From Paracoccaceae bacterium (lineage in GTDB: Bacteria; Pseudomonadota; Alphaproteobacteria; Rhodobacterales; Rhodobacteraceae): 64,000 bases of DNA. Below, one piece after another: positions 35,455 to 43,763 of the stretch; within the stretch, counting starts at the first letter, position 1, and the number at the start of each line of letters is the position of its first letter. A model generated the notes under the pieces. That model saw only the letters and a program-made list of their open reading frames with translations. It searched no databases and had not been told where the DNA came from. The stretch covers positions 1-64,000 of the forward strand of contig JAPUEK010000046.1 of assembly GCA_027492585.1 (NCBI GenBank), given 5' to 3'. The translations under genes were made by a program, and so were the position numbers.

Positions 35455-35500
35455 CCCGCGAGGATGGGGGAGGGTGGTTAATTTATAGTGAAGGATTTTG

Positions 35501-35577
35501 GGGGAGGATGGGCAGATTGCCCATCCTACGCAAACACCCGATCCCTTCGTAGGATGGGCAATCTGCCCATCCTCCCC
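35501..35577. repeat. REP pair (BIME) upstream of the RAYT gene
   Basis: Two 30-base units, 35501-35530 and 35548-35577, are exact reverse complements, separated by 17 bases. Each has an inner palindrome GGATGGGCAGATTGCCCATCC and a CTACG or CGTAG flank that sets its orientation. This is the classic bacterial interspersed mosaic layout of RAYT-linked REPs. It sits between the RAYT start and the cobS stop. Confidence 0.92.
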
Positions 35578-35580
35578 GCC

Positions 35581-36555
35581 TCATTTCATCGCCATGCTCG
35601 CCGCGCTCTCCGGCAGTTCCTCGGCAAAGCAGCGCTGGTAGAATTCGGCCACCGTCTGCCGCTCCAGCTCGTCGCATTTGTTCAGGAACGACAGGCGGAA
35701 GGCATAGCCGACGTTGCGGAAGATCTCGGCGTTCTGCGCCCAGTTCAGCACGGTCCGCGGCGACATGACGGTCGAAAGATCGCCGTTCATGAAGGCGGTG
35801 CGGGTCAGGTCGGCCACCGTCACCATCTGGTTGATGGTCTTGCGGCCCTTTTCGGTGTTGTAATGGGGAGATTTCGCCAGAACGATCGCCGCCTCGGCAT
35901 CGTGGCTGAGGTAGTTCAGCGTGGCCACGAGGCTCCAGCGGTCCATCTGCGCCTGGTTGATCTGCTGGGTGCCGTGGTAGAGGCCGGTGGTGTCGCCCAG
36001 ACCCACGGTGTTCGCGGTGGCGAACAGGCGGAAGGACGGATGCGGGGTGATGATCTCGTTCTGGTCCAGAAGCGTCAGCTTGCCGTCATGCTCCAGCACG
36101 CGCTGGATCACGAACATCACGTCGGCCCGGCCGGCATCATATTCGTCGAAGACGATGGCGACGGGGTTCCGCAGCGCCCAGGGCAGGATGCCTTCGTGGA
36201 ATTCCGTCACCTGCTTGCCGTCGCGCAGCTTGATCGCATCCTTGCCGATCAGGTCGATCCGGCTGATGTGGCTGTCGAGGTTGACCCGCACCGTCGGCCA
36301 GTTCAGCCGGGCGCCGACCTGCTCGATATGGGTGGATTTGCCGGTGCCGTGATAGCCCTGGATCATCACCCGGCGGTTATAGGCATAACCGGCAAGGATC
36401 GCCAAAGTCGTGTCGGGATCGAATTTGTAGGTCGGGTCGATGGCCGGAACGCGGTCGGTGGCTTCTGCGAACCCTTTCACCTTCATGTCGGTGTCGATCC
36501 CGAAGACCTCCCGGACGGAGATTTCTTCGGTGGGTTTCATCACAGTGTCCAACAT
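35581..36555 (-). CDS. cobS: Cobaltochelatase AAA+ subunit CobS
   Basis: A 324-residue AAA+ ATPase that drives the CobNST chelatase. Walker A is GYHGTGKS at 67-74, Walker B is IVFDEYDAG, and the sensor and arginine-finger region ends the protein. [20 protein letters not shown] is the usual CobS N-terminus. The start at 36555 is chosen over the internal ATG at 36540 because relatives carry a few residues before MKPT and an AGG lies upstream. The REP pair begins only 4 bases after its stop codon. Confidence 0.94.
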   Translation of the reverse strand: MLDTVMKPTEEISVREVFGIDTDMKVKGFAEATDRVPAIDPTYKFDPDTTLAILAGYAYNRRVMIQGYHGTGKSTHIEQVGARLNWPTVRVNLDSHISRIDLIGKDAIKLRDGKQVTEFHEGILPWALRNPVAIVFDEYDAGRADVMFVIQRVLEHDGKLTLLDQNEIITPHPSFRLFATANTVGLGDTTGLYHGTQQINQAQMDRWSLVATLNYLSHDAEAAIVLAKSPHYNTEKGRKTINQMVTVADLTRTAFMNGDLSTVMSPRTVLNWAQNAEIFRNVGYAFRLSFLNKCDELERQTVAEFYQRCFAEELPESAASMAMK

Positions 36556-36798
36556 CGCGCGCCTATGTTCCTTGCCGGGCTTCAGGCCCGTTCCCATCCC
36601 CGATCGCAGGCCGGAGCGGCCTGTCGTTCAGGTGGAGTTGTGGAACATATCGCCGGGGGCCGCAAGGGGCGCAGGCCGGATCGGCGGGCGGAGTCTGGCG
36701 GCAGATCGCTTTTGCGTGAAGGGCTGAAACCGGAAGGCGATTTTCCGCGTATCCGCAAGGAACCTGCCGCACCATCGTCCGAACCGGAGGAGGAACCG

Positions 36799-37266
36799 AT
36801 GAACCGCCGCTTTTTCCTGTCCTGCACCAGCCTTGCCCTTGCCGCCGCGGCTCTGCCCCGTGCCGCGCTGGCGGAGCGTTTCGGGATCACCCTGAGCGAG
36901 GCCGAATGGCGCGCCCGGCTCAGCCCGCAGCAATATGCCGTGCTGCGCGAGGAGGCGACGGAGCGGGCGGGGTCGAGCCCGCTCGACCATGAGAAGCGGG
37001 CGGGGGTCTTTCGCTGCGCGGGCTGCGATCTGGCGCTCTTTTCCTCGGCGGCGAAATTCGACAGCGGCACCGGCTGGCCTTCCTTCTTCCAGCCGCTCGA
37101 AGGGGCGGTGGCGACCAGGCCCGATCCGGGGATTTTCGGCGCCCGGACGGAGGTGCATTGCCGCCGATGCGGCGGGCATCTCGGCCATGTCTTCGACGAC
37201 GGGCCGAAACCGACCGGGCTGCGCTATTGCATGAACGGGGTGGCGCTGCGTTTCGTGCCGGGCTGA
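36799..37266 (+). CDS. msrB: Exported peptide-methionine (R)-S-oxide reductase
   Basis: A 155-residue MsrB that reduces methionine-R-sulfoxide in proteins. The N-terminal RRFFLSCTSLALAAAALP is a signal sequence with an RR pair, and cleavage near ALAER sends it to the periplasm. Zinc-binding CAGC and CRRC pairs flank SGTGWPSFF and GHLGHVFDDG, and the catalytic cysteine is in LRYCMNG. The GGAGGAGGAA ribosome site is strong. Exported MsrB proteins protect envelope proteins. Confidence 0.93.
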   Translation: MNRRFFLSCTSLALAAAALPRAALAERFGITLSEAEWRARLSPQQYAVLREEATERAGSSPLDHEKRAGVFRCAGCDLALFSSAAKFDSGTGWPSFFQPLEGAVATRPDPGIFGARTEVHCRRCGGHLGHVFDDGPKPTGLRYCMNGVALRFVPG

Positions 37267-37373
37267 GGCCGCAGGGCCGATTTCTGCGGTCCGCCATCCC
37301 CTTGCGATGCGTCGTTCTGGACAGAACCGGGGCAGGGGGCTAACCAAGGGCTGACGCCTTTGCCGGAGCCTTC

Positions 37374-38186
37374 ATGCCCCCTGCGCCCAGCCCTTTCACC
37401 CTTGCCGTGACCGAGACGCTGCGCCGTTACGCCGCCGCCCCGCCGTCGCAGCGCAACCTTGAAAAGACCCTGCGCTATCTGGCCAAATGGCGGGCGGAGC
37501 TTCTGGCGAATTCGGTGGCGGAAGAGTCCGGGGCGGTGGTTTTGGCGGGGCCTTTCAAGGGCATGGCCTATGTGGCCCGCGCCTCCGAAGGGGCGCGGGT
37601 GACGCGGCTGATCGGCAGCTATGAGGCCGCGCTCGCGCCGGTGATCGAAGAGATCATTGCCTCTGCGCCGGAGCTGATCGTCGATATCGGCTGCGCGGAG
37701 GGATATTATGCGGTCGGTCTCGCCCGCCGCCTGCCGGGGGTGCGGGTGCTCGCCCGCGATGCCGATGCGCGGGCGCAGGGTTTTTGCCGCGACATGGCAG
37801 AGGCCAATGGCGTGGCGGGGCAGGTGGAGGTGGGCGGCCTGTTCACCCATGCAGATTTCGCGGTTTGCACCGGGCGGCGCGCGGTGATCCTCTGCGATAT
37901 CGAAGGGGCGGAAGAGGCGCTTCTCGATCCGGAGGCGGCGCCGGCCCTTCGCGGCGCGGATATTCTTGTCGAATGTCATGAGGCGGAGGCGCCGGGCCTG
38001 ACGGACCGCCTTGCCGCCCGCTTTGCCGAAAGCCATGTGGTGAAGCGGCTGGGCCGCAGGCTTGACGACAGCGCCCTGCCGGCGTGGATGGACGGGTTGT
38101 CCGACCTCGACCGGCTGCTGGCGCTGTGGGAATGGCGGGGCGGGCCGACGCCTTGGCTCTGGATGCGCGCAAGGGGGGCCGCATGA
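37374..38186 (+). CDS. SAM-dependent methyltransferase-like protein
   Basis: A 270-residue protein with a Rossmann methyltransferase core: LIVDIGCAEGYYAVGLA (about 102-118) is the SAM-binding loop, and ILCDIEGAEEALL (about 181-193) is the acidic post-I/FkbM-like segment. The N-terminal 90 residues are helical and unassigned. The acceptor is not known. Its stop overlaps the following glycosyltransferase start by four bases (ATGA), so methylation of a glycan is a natural guess. Confidence 0.78.
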   Translation: MPPAPSPFTLAVTETLRRYAAAPPSQRNLEKTLRYLAKWRAELLANSVAEESGAVVLAGPFKGMAYVARASEGARVTRLIGSYEAALAPVIEEIIASAPELIVDIGCAEGYYAVGLARRLPGVRVLARDADARAQGFCRDMAEANGVAGQVEVGGLFTHADFAVCTGRRAVILCDIEGAEEALLDPEAAPALRGADILVECHEAEAPGLTDRLAARFAESHVVKRLGRRLDDSALPAWMDGLSDLDRLLALWEWRGGPTPWLWMRARGAA

Positions 38187-39841
38187 CGCAGAACGCAGCG
38201 ATCTGGTATGCACAGGACGGGTTCGATCCGGCGGCCAAGGGCATCAACGGGCGGCGGGTGGCGGGGGAATCCTTTCTGCGCGGCTTTCTGGCCCATGCCG
38301 AGGTGGAGGAATTCGTCTTTCTCGCCAGAAGCGCGGAAGAGGTCGCCCCGGTTCAAAGCCTCGCCGCCTCCCTGCGGCCGGGGATGCCTTTGCGGGCGGT
38401 GGGGCTGATCCGCCCGCCTGCCATCGCGCCCCTGCGGACGGTCTTCTACCCCAGCCCGAACTATGCGGGGGAGACTTGGCGGAGGGCGGTCTATGGCACC
38501 GGCGCCTATGCGCTTTGCGGGATCACCCATACCATTTCCACGGCGGCGGTGATGCAGGGCTGGCTTGATCTGCGCGTCTCTCCAGTGGCGGAATGGGATG
38601 CGGTGATCTGCACCTCGAAGGCGGTGCAGACCTCGGTGACCTTCCAGTTCGATCTGATCGACCAGCATCTGCGCGAGCATCTGCGCGCCGATCCCCGGCC
38701 GCGCCCGATGCTGCCGGTCATCCCGCTCGGCATCCATTGCGACGACTTCGCCCCGGATGCGGCAGCCGGGGCGGCGTTGCGCGCCCGGCTCGGGGCGGGG
38801 CCGCAGGATGTGGTCTTCACCACCATCGCCCGGCTGACCCCGCATGAGAAATTCGACCCCCTGCCGATCTATCTCGCAATGCAGGCGGCGCAGGAGGACC
38901 TCGGGCCGGGGCAGAAGCTCCATGTCGTCTTCTGCGGGGTCTTCCGCGACGACTATTCCCGCAAGGTCTTCGAGAAGGGCGCGGCGGGGCTGATGCCGGA
39001 TGTGGGCTTCCTGCTCCTCGACGGGGCGAAGGCGGAGGACCGCAAGGCGGCGCTGTCGGGGGCGGATGTATTCCTTTTCCTCATCGACAACATACAGGAA
39101 ACGTTCGGTCTCGCGCCGCTGGAGGGCATGGCGGCGGGCCTGCCGCTCCTCGTCTCGGACTGGGACGGGATGAAGGATACGGTCAGCCCCGATGTGGGCT
39201 TCCGCATCACCTCGCGCAGCCTGCCGGCGCAGCATCTTTCCAACGAGGCCCTGCGCTATCAGGGCGGGACCGACAGCTATGTGCAATATTGCGCTTCGAC
39301 TTCGGCGATGACCGAGATCGACATGGGGGAGCTGCGCGCGCGCATTCTCGACCTCGCCCAGAACCCCGGATTGCGGAAGCGCATGGGGGCGGCGGGGCAA
39401 GCACGCGCGCGGGCGCTGTATGACTGGGCGCGGGTGGTGCCGCAGATGCAGGCGCTCTGGGCCGAGCAGGAGGCGCGGCGCAGGACCGGCCAATCGCGGC
39501 GCTACGCGGCGGAGAGCCTGCCCGTGGCCCCCTCGCCGACCGCGCTTTTCGGCAATTACCCGACGGAGCAGAGCGATTTCGCCGGTCAGCGGCTGGTGGC
39601 GCGCGATCTGGGCCGCCGCCCCGGTCTGACCGAGACGCTGGCGCTGCGCGACTACCTCGGCACAAGGCGCATCTTCGCAGCCCCCGAGCAGATCGCCGCC
39701 GTGCTGGCCGGGGTGACGGCGGCGGGGGCGGCGGGGGTGGAGGCGGGCGTACTGGCCGGGCAACTGAACCTGCCGACGCTGGCGCTGGACCGCATCCTCA
39801 TCTGGCTGCTGAAATACGATTTCATCCGGAGGGCGGCGTGA
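38183..39841 (+). CDS. GT4-like glycosyltransferase with C-terminal extension
   Basis: A 552-residue GT-B-fold transferase. The nucleotide-sugar side has VVFTTIARLTPHEKFD (about 212-227) and the EX7E motif in ETFGLAPLEGMAAG (about 309-322). The N-terminus GINGRRVAGESFL is set up like the acceptor domain. After about residue 445 there is an extension ending LAGQLNLPTLALDRILIWLL, a helix-turn-helix-like segment unusual for a glycosyltransferase. AAGGGGGG precedes the ATG at 38183. It is coupled by four-base overlaps to both neighbours. Confidence 0.82.
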   Translation: MTQNAAIWYAQDGFDPAAKGINGRRVAGESFLRGFLAHAEVEEFVFLARSAEEVAPVQSLAASLRPGMPLRAVGLIRPPAIAPLRTVFYPSPNYAGETWRRAVYGTGAYALCGITHTISTAAVMQGWLDLRVSPVAEWDAVICTSKAVQTSVTFQFDLIDQHLREHLRADPRPRPMLPVIPLGIHCDDFAPDAAAGAALRARLGAGPQDVVFTTIARLTPHEKFDPLPIYLAMQAAQEDLGPGQKLHVVFCGVFRDDYSRKVFEKGAAGLMPDVGFLLLDGAKAEDRKAALSGADVFLFLIDNIQETFGLAPLEGMAAGLPLLVSDWDGMKDTVSPDVGFRITSRSLPAQHLSNEALRYQGGTDSYVQYCASTSAMTEIDMGELRARILDLAQNPGLRKRMGAAGQARARALYDWARVVPQMQALWAEQEARRRTGQSRRYAAESLPVAPSPTALFGNYPTEQSDFAGQRLVARDLGRRPGLTETLALRDYLGTRRIFAAPEQIAAVLAGVTAAGAAGVEAGVLAGQLNLPTLALDRILIWLLKYDFIRRAA

Positions 39842-40257
39842 TCCGCGCGTCCTCCCGCACGGTCATCCGCGCGCTGGTCGCGGCTTTGGGCATGGGGATG
39901 GCCGGCTTGCTGGTGGCGCTTTACATGAACGACGGCGAGGCCCTGAGCGAGGGGCGGTTCTACCTTTCCACCCTGATCGGCGCGGCGCTGGGCGGGGCGT
40001 CCCTCTCCGCTCTCTTCGGCCTGCCGGAGCGCAAGGGCTGGGCCTGGGCCGCGGTAGGCGGGTTCTGCGCCACCATGCTTGGTGCGGCGCTGGCCGGGTC
40101 GATCTACGGGATGCTTGAAGGGATGGGGCCGATCACCGGCGGCGTCTTCGGGCCGGTCGTCGTGGGGATGTGGCTTCTGTCCGACCTGCCGGCCCTGCTG
40201 ATCTGGGCGGCTCTCGTGGCGGCCACCCATCTCGCGCTGCGGCGCCTCGCGCCCTGA
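39838..40257 (+). CDS. Small integral membrane protein, function unknown
   Basis: A 139-residue protein with four hydrophobic segments (about 10-29, 43-62, 69-90, 105-131) that are Gly/Ala-rich. I recognise no family. The GTG start overlaps the glycosyltransferase stop (GTGA), making it the third gene of a methyltransferase-glycosyltransferase-membrane protein operon. It might anchor or flip the product. Its stop abuts that of the convergent J-domain gene. Confidence 0.65.
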   Translation: MIRASSRTVIRALVAALGMGMAGLLVALYMNDGEALSEGRFYLSTLIGAALGGASLSALFGLPERKGWAWAAVGGFCATMLGAALAGSIYGMLEGMGPITGGVFGPVVVGMWLLSDLPALLIWAALVAATHLALRRLAP

Positions 40258-40890
40258 TCATTCCTTGAAGTAGCGGCTGTCCTTGATCTGGTCCCAGGCC
40301 CAGACCACCTCCTGAAGGCGTTCCTCGTCGGAGCGGTCGCCGCCGTTCATGTCGGGGTGAAGATCCTTCACCAGGCTTTTGTACTGCTTGCGGATTTCCG
40401 CCTTCGTCCAGGTGTCGCGGGCATCGAGGATCTCGATGGCCTTGCGCTCGGTCGAGGGCAGTTTGCGCGTGGCGTTGGACACCGGCTTGCCGGGGTTGCG
40501 CGTGGCATTGTCGCCCAGAAGCGCCATCGGGTCATTCACGCCGAGCCGGTGCCAGGCATTGCCGTCATCCTTGCGCGAGAAGGGCTTGGTCTCCCGCTCC
40601 CACAAGCGGTCCTTGTCGAGGAGCTTCTGGAATTCCTCATCCGTCGCCGTGCCGAAGAAGTTCCATTTCAGGTTGTACTCGCGCACATGGTCGCGGCAGA
40701 ACCAGAAGAATTCGTCGAGATGGTCCGGCGATTTCGGGGCGCGATAGGCACCCTTTTCCTTGCAGCCGGGAAAGTCGCAGCCACGATTGGCGGTCTCGAA
40801 GGCGCCGGACATGCCCCGACGCCCGGTCTTGCGCTTCGCCTTGTCGGAGGAAACGCGGATATCGAATTCAAACGGGGGGCGGGTGGTCAT
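40258..40890 (-). CDS. J-domain (DnaJ-like) protein
   Basis: A 210-residue protein whose C-terminal 65 residues form a J domain with the Hsp70-activating HPD in VKDLHPDMNGGDRSDEER. The N-terminal part has a CDFPGCKEKGAYRAP zinc-ribbon-like segment and a CRDHVREYN stretch. Such proteins sit beside cobS in many alphaproteobacteria, which suggests a chaperone role for the chelatase, but this is inference. Here cobS is 3.7 kb away across plus-strand genes. Confidence 0.87.
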   Translation of the reverse strand: MTTRPPFEFDIRVSSDKAKRKTGRRGMSGAFETANRGCDFPGCKEKGAYRAPKSPDHLDEFFWFCRDHVREYNLKWNFFGTATDEEFQKLLDKDRLWERETKPFSRKDDGNAWHRLGVNDPMALLGDNATRNPGKPVSNATRKLPSTERKAIEILDARDTWTKAEIRKQYKSLVKDLHPDMNGGDRSDEERLQEVVWAWDQIKDSRYFKE

Positions 40891-40961
40891 GGGCAGGCCT
40901 TTCCGACTCGGGGCTGCAAGTTTAGGGAATTGGCGGGCAAGGTGAAGGGGGCCACGGAAAA

Positions 40962-41213
40962 ATGAGCGTCGAAAACAAGATAAGGTTGCGGCTGGAGGCG
41001 GCCTTCGCGCCCGAACGGCTGGAAATCGAGAATGAAAGCCACCGTCACGCGGGTCACGGCGGCGACGACGGCAGCGGAGAAAGCCATTTCCGCGTGCTGA
41101 TCCGCGCGCCGGTCTTTCAGGCGATGGGCCGGGTGGAGCGGCACCGCGCGGTGCAAAAGGCGCTGGGTGACCTCAACCAGCGGATCCATGCGCTGGCGCT
41201 GGACATTGGCTGA
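40962..41213 (+). CDS. BolA family protein
   Basis: An 83-residue BolA-like protein, divergent from the J-domain gene. The LEIENESHRHAGH region contains the conserved histidine cluster, and SHFRVLIRAPVFQAMGRVERH is the BolA helix-turn core. BolA proteins partner monothiol glutaredoxins in iron sensing and Fe-S handling. Glutathione reductase and a ferredoxin also occur in the window, but no direct link is shown. Confidence 0.92.
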   Translation: MSVENKIRLRLEAAFAPERLEIENESHRHAGHGGDDGSGESHFRVLIRAPVFQAMGRVERHRAVQKALGDLNQRIHALALDIG

Positions 41214-41283
41214 CCGCGCCGGCTGGGGCGCGCCCAGCACAAGCAGCACTCAGACAGAGGCGGGGATGCCCTGCGGCGCTTCT

Positions 41284-41352
41284 CCCCTTTCATCTTGCCC
41301 CAAATATCCTGCGGGGTGGTCCGGAGGGGTGCAAAACCCCTCCGGCGCCTGC
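41284..41352 (-). repeat. Dispersed hairpin/box repeat, copy 8
   Basis: Full-length minus-strand copy with the CCGGAGGGG/CCCCTCCGG hairpin, 20 bases past the stop of the homocysteine methyltransferase gene and in its direction. It could end that transcript. Confidence 0.85.
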
Positions 41353-41371
41353 CACGGGTGAGCCGCCCGCC

Positions 41372-42388
41372 TTAGCCCCTGCGGCCGCGCCGCTCGCGCT
41401 TCGGCTCGCCGGACGTGTCGCCGGTGCCATCGGAGGCCGAGGAGAACCCGCCGAGCCGGGCGCTGATTTCCTCCAGCGAGGGCGGGGTGCCTTTCGGGCG
41501 GCTTTCGAGCGCCGCGCGCATCGCCTTCAGATGCTCCGGCATGGTGCCGCAGCAGCCGCCGATGATCCGCACCCCGGCGTCGCGGGCCAGAACGGCATAC
41601 TCGGCCATCAGCTCCGGCGTGCCATCATAGTGGATATGGCCGTCATGGTATTTCGGGATGCCGGCATTGCCCTTGGCGATGATCGGACGGTGGCTTCCCT
41701 GCGCGGTGAAGCCCAGAACCGTCCGCATCAGGTCGGAGGCGCCGACGCCGCAGTTCGCCCCGAAGGCGATCGGCGGGTTCGGCAGCTTTTCCACCAGATC
41801 GGCAAGCGCCGAGGAGGTGACGCCCATCATCGTGCGCCCGGCGGTGTCGAAGCTCATCGTGCCGCACCAGGGCATCCCGGCGAGCGCCGCCGCCTCCGCC
41901 GCCGCACGGTATTCCTCGGGGGCGGAGATGGTCTCGATCCACAGCACATCCGCCCCGCCTTCCTTCAGCCCCTCGGCCTGCTCGTGGAACATCTCCACGG
42001 CGGCGGCATGGGTGAGGGTTCCCATCGGCTCGAAGATCTCGCCGGTCGGCCCGACGGAACCCGCGACCACCACGGTCCGGCCCGAGGCGTCGGCGATCTC
42101 GCGGCCAAGGGCGGCGCCGACGCGGTTCAGCTCCCGCACCCGTCCTTGCGCGCCATGCAGCTTCAGCCGGCTGGCATTGCCGCCGAAGGTGTTGGTCAGG
42201 AAGATGTCCGACCCCGCATCGACCGCGCCGCTATAGAGTTTGCGGATATTGTCGGGCTGGTCGGTGTTCCACAGCTCCGGCGGCTCCCCGGAGGACAGCC
42301 CCATGTTGAAGAGGTTGGTCCCCGTCGCGCCATCGGCCATCAGCCAGTCGCGGGTGGCAAGCAATTTGGAAAGGGCGTCCTGCGGCAT
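41372..42388 (-). CDS. Betaine/homocysteine S-methyltransferase family protein
   Basis: A 338-residue zinc enzyme that methylates homocysteine to methionine. MADGATGTNLFNMG, GGNASRLK, GANCGVG and the terminal zinc ligands GGCCGT (near 291-296) are those of the Pfam S-methyl_trans family. The methyl donor may be glycine betaine, as proposed for rhodobacterial Bmt, or S-methylmethionine. The start at MPQDALSK is fixed by CGGAG 7 bases upstream. The C-terminus is basic and low-complexity. Confidence 0.85.
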   Translation of the reverse strand: MPQDALSKLLATRDWLMADGATGTNLFNMGLSSGEPPELWNTDQPDNIRKLYSGAVDAGSDIFLTNTFGGNASRLKLHGAQGRVRELNRVGAALGREIADASGRTVVVAGSVGPTGEIFEPMGTLTHAAAVEMFHEQAEGLKEGGADVLWIETISAPEEYRAAAEAAALAGMPWCGTMSFDTAGRTMMGVTSSALADLVEKLPNPPIAFGANCGVGASDLMRTVLGFTAQGSHRPIIAKGNAGIPKYHDGHIHYDGTPELMAEYAVLARDAGVRIIGGCCGTMPEHLKAMRAALESRPKGTPPSLEEISARLGGFSSASDGTGDTSGEPKRERRGRRG

Positions 42389-42473
42389 CGCAAACTCCGG
42401 TTCTGGAACGGTCTTGCGGGATGTGCCACGCGCGGGGGCGGGGCGCAAACCCATAGTGGGGCGGGCGGGGGAC

Positions 42474-42512
42474 GGAAACGCAAAGGGCCGCCCTGCGATG
42501 CAGCGGCGGCCC
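42474..42512 (-). terminator. Rho-independent terminator after the zeta-subunit gene
   Basis: On the minus strand GGGCCGCC pairs with GGCGGCCC across a 12-base loop, followed by TTTGCGTTT. It is 22 bases past the stop codon. Confidence 0.82.
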
Positions 42513-42533
42513 CCGGTCATCGCCCTTTAAAGA

Positions 42534-42848
42534 TCAGAGTTCCGACATGAGCTGGGATTTGGCCACCGGCAGGAGTTCGGCCATCTTGGCGCGGATCTCG
42601 TCGGCGGTGGCCTTGCCGGTCAGATCGCCCGCGACCTTGCGGACCACATCCTCGATCCCGGCTTCCTCGAAATCGGCGGAGACGACTTCCATCGCATAGG
42701 CGGCGGCTTCGTCGCCGGATTTGCCCAGAAGCCCTGCGGCCCAGAGACCGAGAAGCTTGTTGCGCCGGGCTTCGGCGCGGAACTGCATCTCGGCGTCATG
42801 GGCATATTTCGATTCGAATGCGTTTTCGCGGTCGTCAAAGCTGGTCAC
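42534..42848 (-). CDS. F1-ATPase inhibitor zeta subunit (DUF1476)
   Basis: A 104-residue helical protein matching the zeta subunit that blocks ATP hydrolysis by the Paracoccus denitrificans F1Fo-ATP synthase. The N-terminal inhibitory stretch FDDRENAFESKYAHDAEMQ and the RRNKLLGLWAAGLLGKSGDEA four-helix core are characteristic. The GTG start at 42848 with GGAGGG upstream gives the usual length. It lies away from any atp genes, next to the purine genes. Confidence 0.9.
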   Translation of the reverse strand: MTSFDDRENAFESKYAHDAEMQFRAEARRNKLLGLWAAGLLGKSGDEAAAYAMEVVSADFEEAGIEDVVRKVAGDLTGKATADEIRAKMAELLPVAKSQLMSEL

Positions 42849-42943
42849 GGGCTGGCCCTCCGGGTCATTATTCCTTTGATCCCATATGCCCGCGCCGGCG
42901 GCTTCGTTCAAGCCCTCCGTTGCGGGCGGCTGTGGCCGCAGGC

Positions 42944-43525
42944 TCAGTGGCGGCGGGAGTAGCGGGTGGCGGTGAGGAGGGCGGAAACGGCGCAGGATTT
43001 GCTGTCGATCCAGCCTGCGGCGCGCATCCTCTCGCGCAGGGCGGCATCGGGGAAGGCGGAACGGCCCTTGGCGGTGGCGCCCCAGAAAGGCAGGTCGGGC
43101 AGGGTGGGGAGGAGGCTCTCCAGCACCGCCGACCCGGGGAGTTCGGCGAGGGTGAGCGCCGCTTCCGCAGCCGTCGGGCTGGTGCGCCCGTCGAGGGCGG
43201 CAAGAAGGGCGGCATCGCGGAGCGGGGTCAGCAGGAACACCCGCCGGTCCGCCGAAACCCCGAGCTTTTCCGCCAGGCCGGGCGGCGGTTTGGCAAGCGC
43301 CCTCGCAAAACCCTCCGCCGCCCTGGCGCCGAGGGTGGCGCGCAACGGGCCGTCCGGCGTGGCGAGAAGGAGATCGTCGCCTTCCACCGCAACGCCGCCG
43401 AGGCTGCTCCGCGCGATCCGGGCGCGCAGCGCGCCGCGCAGGATCAGCACTTCGGCTTCCAGAAGAAGCCGGGCCTCGCCCGTGGCGCCGGCAAAGCTGA
43501 CCTGTCCTTCCGCCTCGCGTCCCAT
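42944..43525 (-). CDS. Hypothetical protein
   Basis: A 193-residue protein I do not recognise. It begins GREAEGQVSFAGATGEARLL, has alternating hydrophobic strands to about residue 70, then Ala/Leu-rich helices, and an RAAGWIDSKSCAVSALLTAT end. The codon bias supports coding on this strand. It lies between the zeta gene and purC, and is divergent from purC. No transmembrane segments or signal peptide are seen. Confidence 0.6.
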   Translation of the reverse strand: MGREAEGQVSFAGATGEARLLLEAEVLILRGALRARIARSSLGGVAVEGDDLLLATPDGPLRATLGARAAEGFARALAKPPPGLAEKLGVSADRRVFLLTPLRDAALLAALDGRTSPTAAEAALTLAELPGSAVLESLLPTLPDLPFWGATAKGRSAFPDAALRERMRAAGWIDSKSCAVSALLTATRYSRRH

Positions 43526-43763
43526 CGGCCTGCCCCGCGTCGATCCCGCTGCGCCCCGATCCTGTACCATGTCGCGGCCCCTGTCATCTCCCGGCTGTCA
43601 TCTGCCCCGCTCTCGCCTCCCCGTTCTCGCCTTCTGGCCGTCCTCTTCCTGCGGCGGCGTGACCGGCGGCCGGGCTTGCGCCCCGCGCGGCCCTTGCGTA
43701 TAGCGCCGGGGAACGGGAGGGGTGGCAGTTGCCGCCCCCATACCCATTGGCATCGGAGCATCC

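Noticed and set aside
35501-35577. CRISPR-like short repeats
   Set aside because: Only two copies exist and they are inverted, not direct. With the RAYT next door they are REP elements. No CRISPR array or cas gene was seen.
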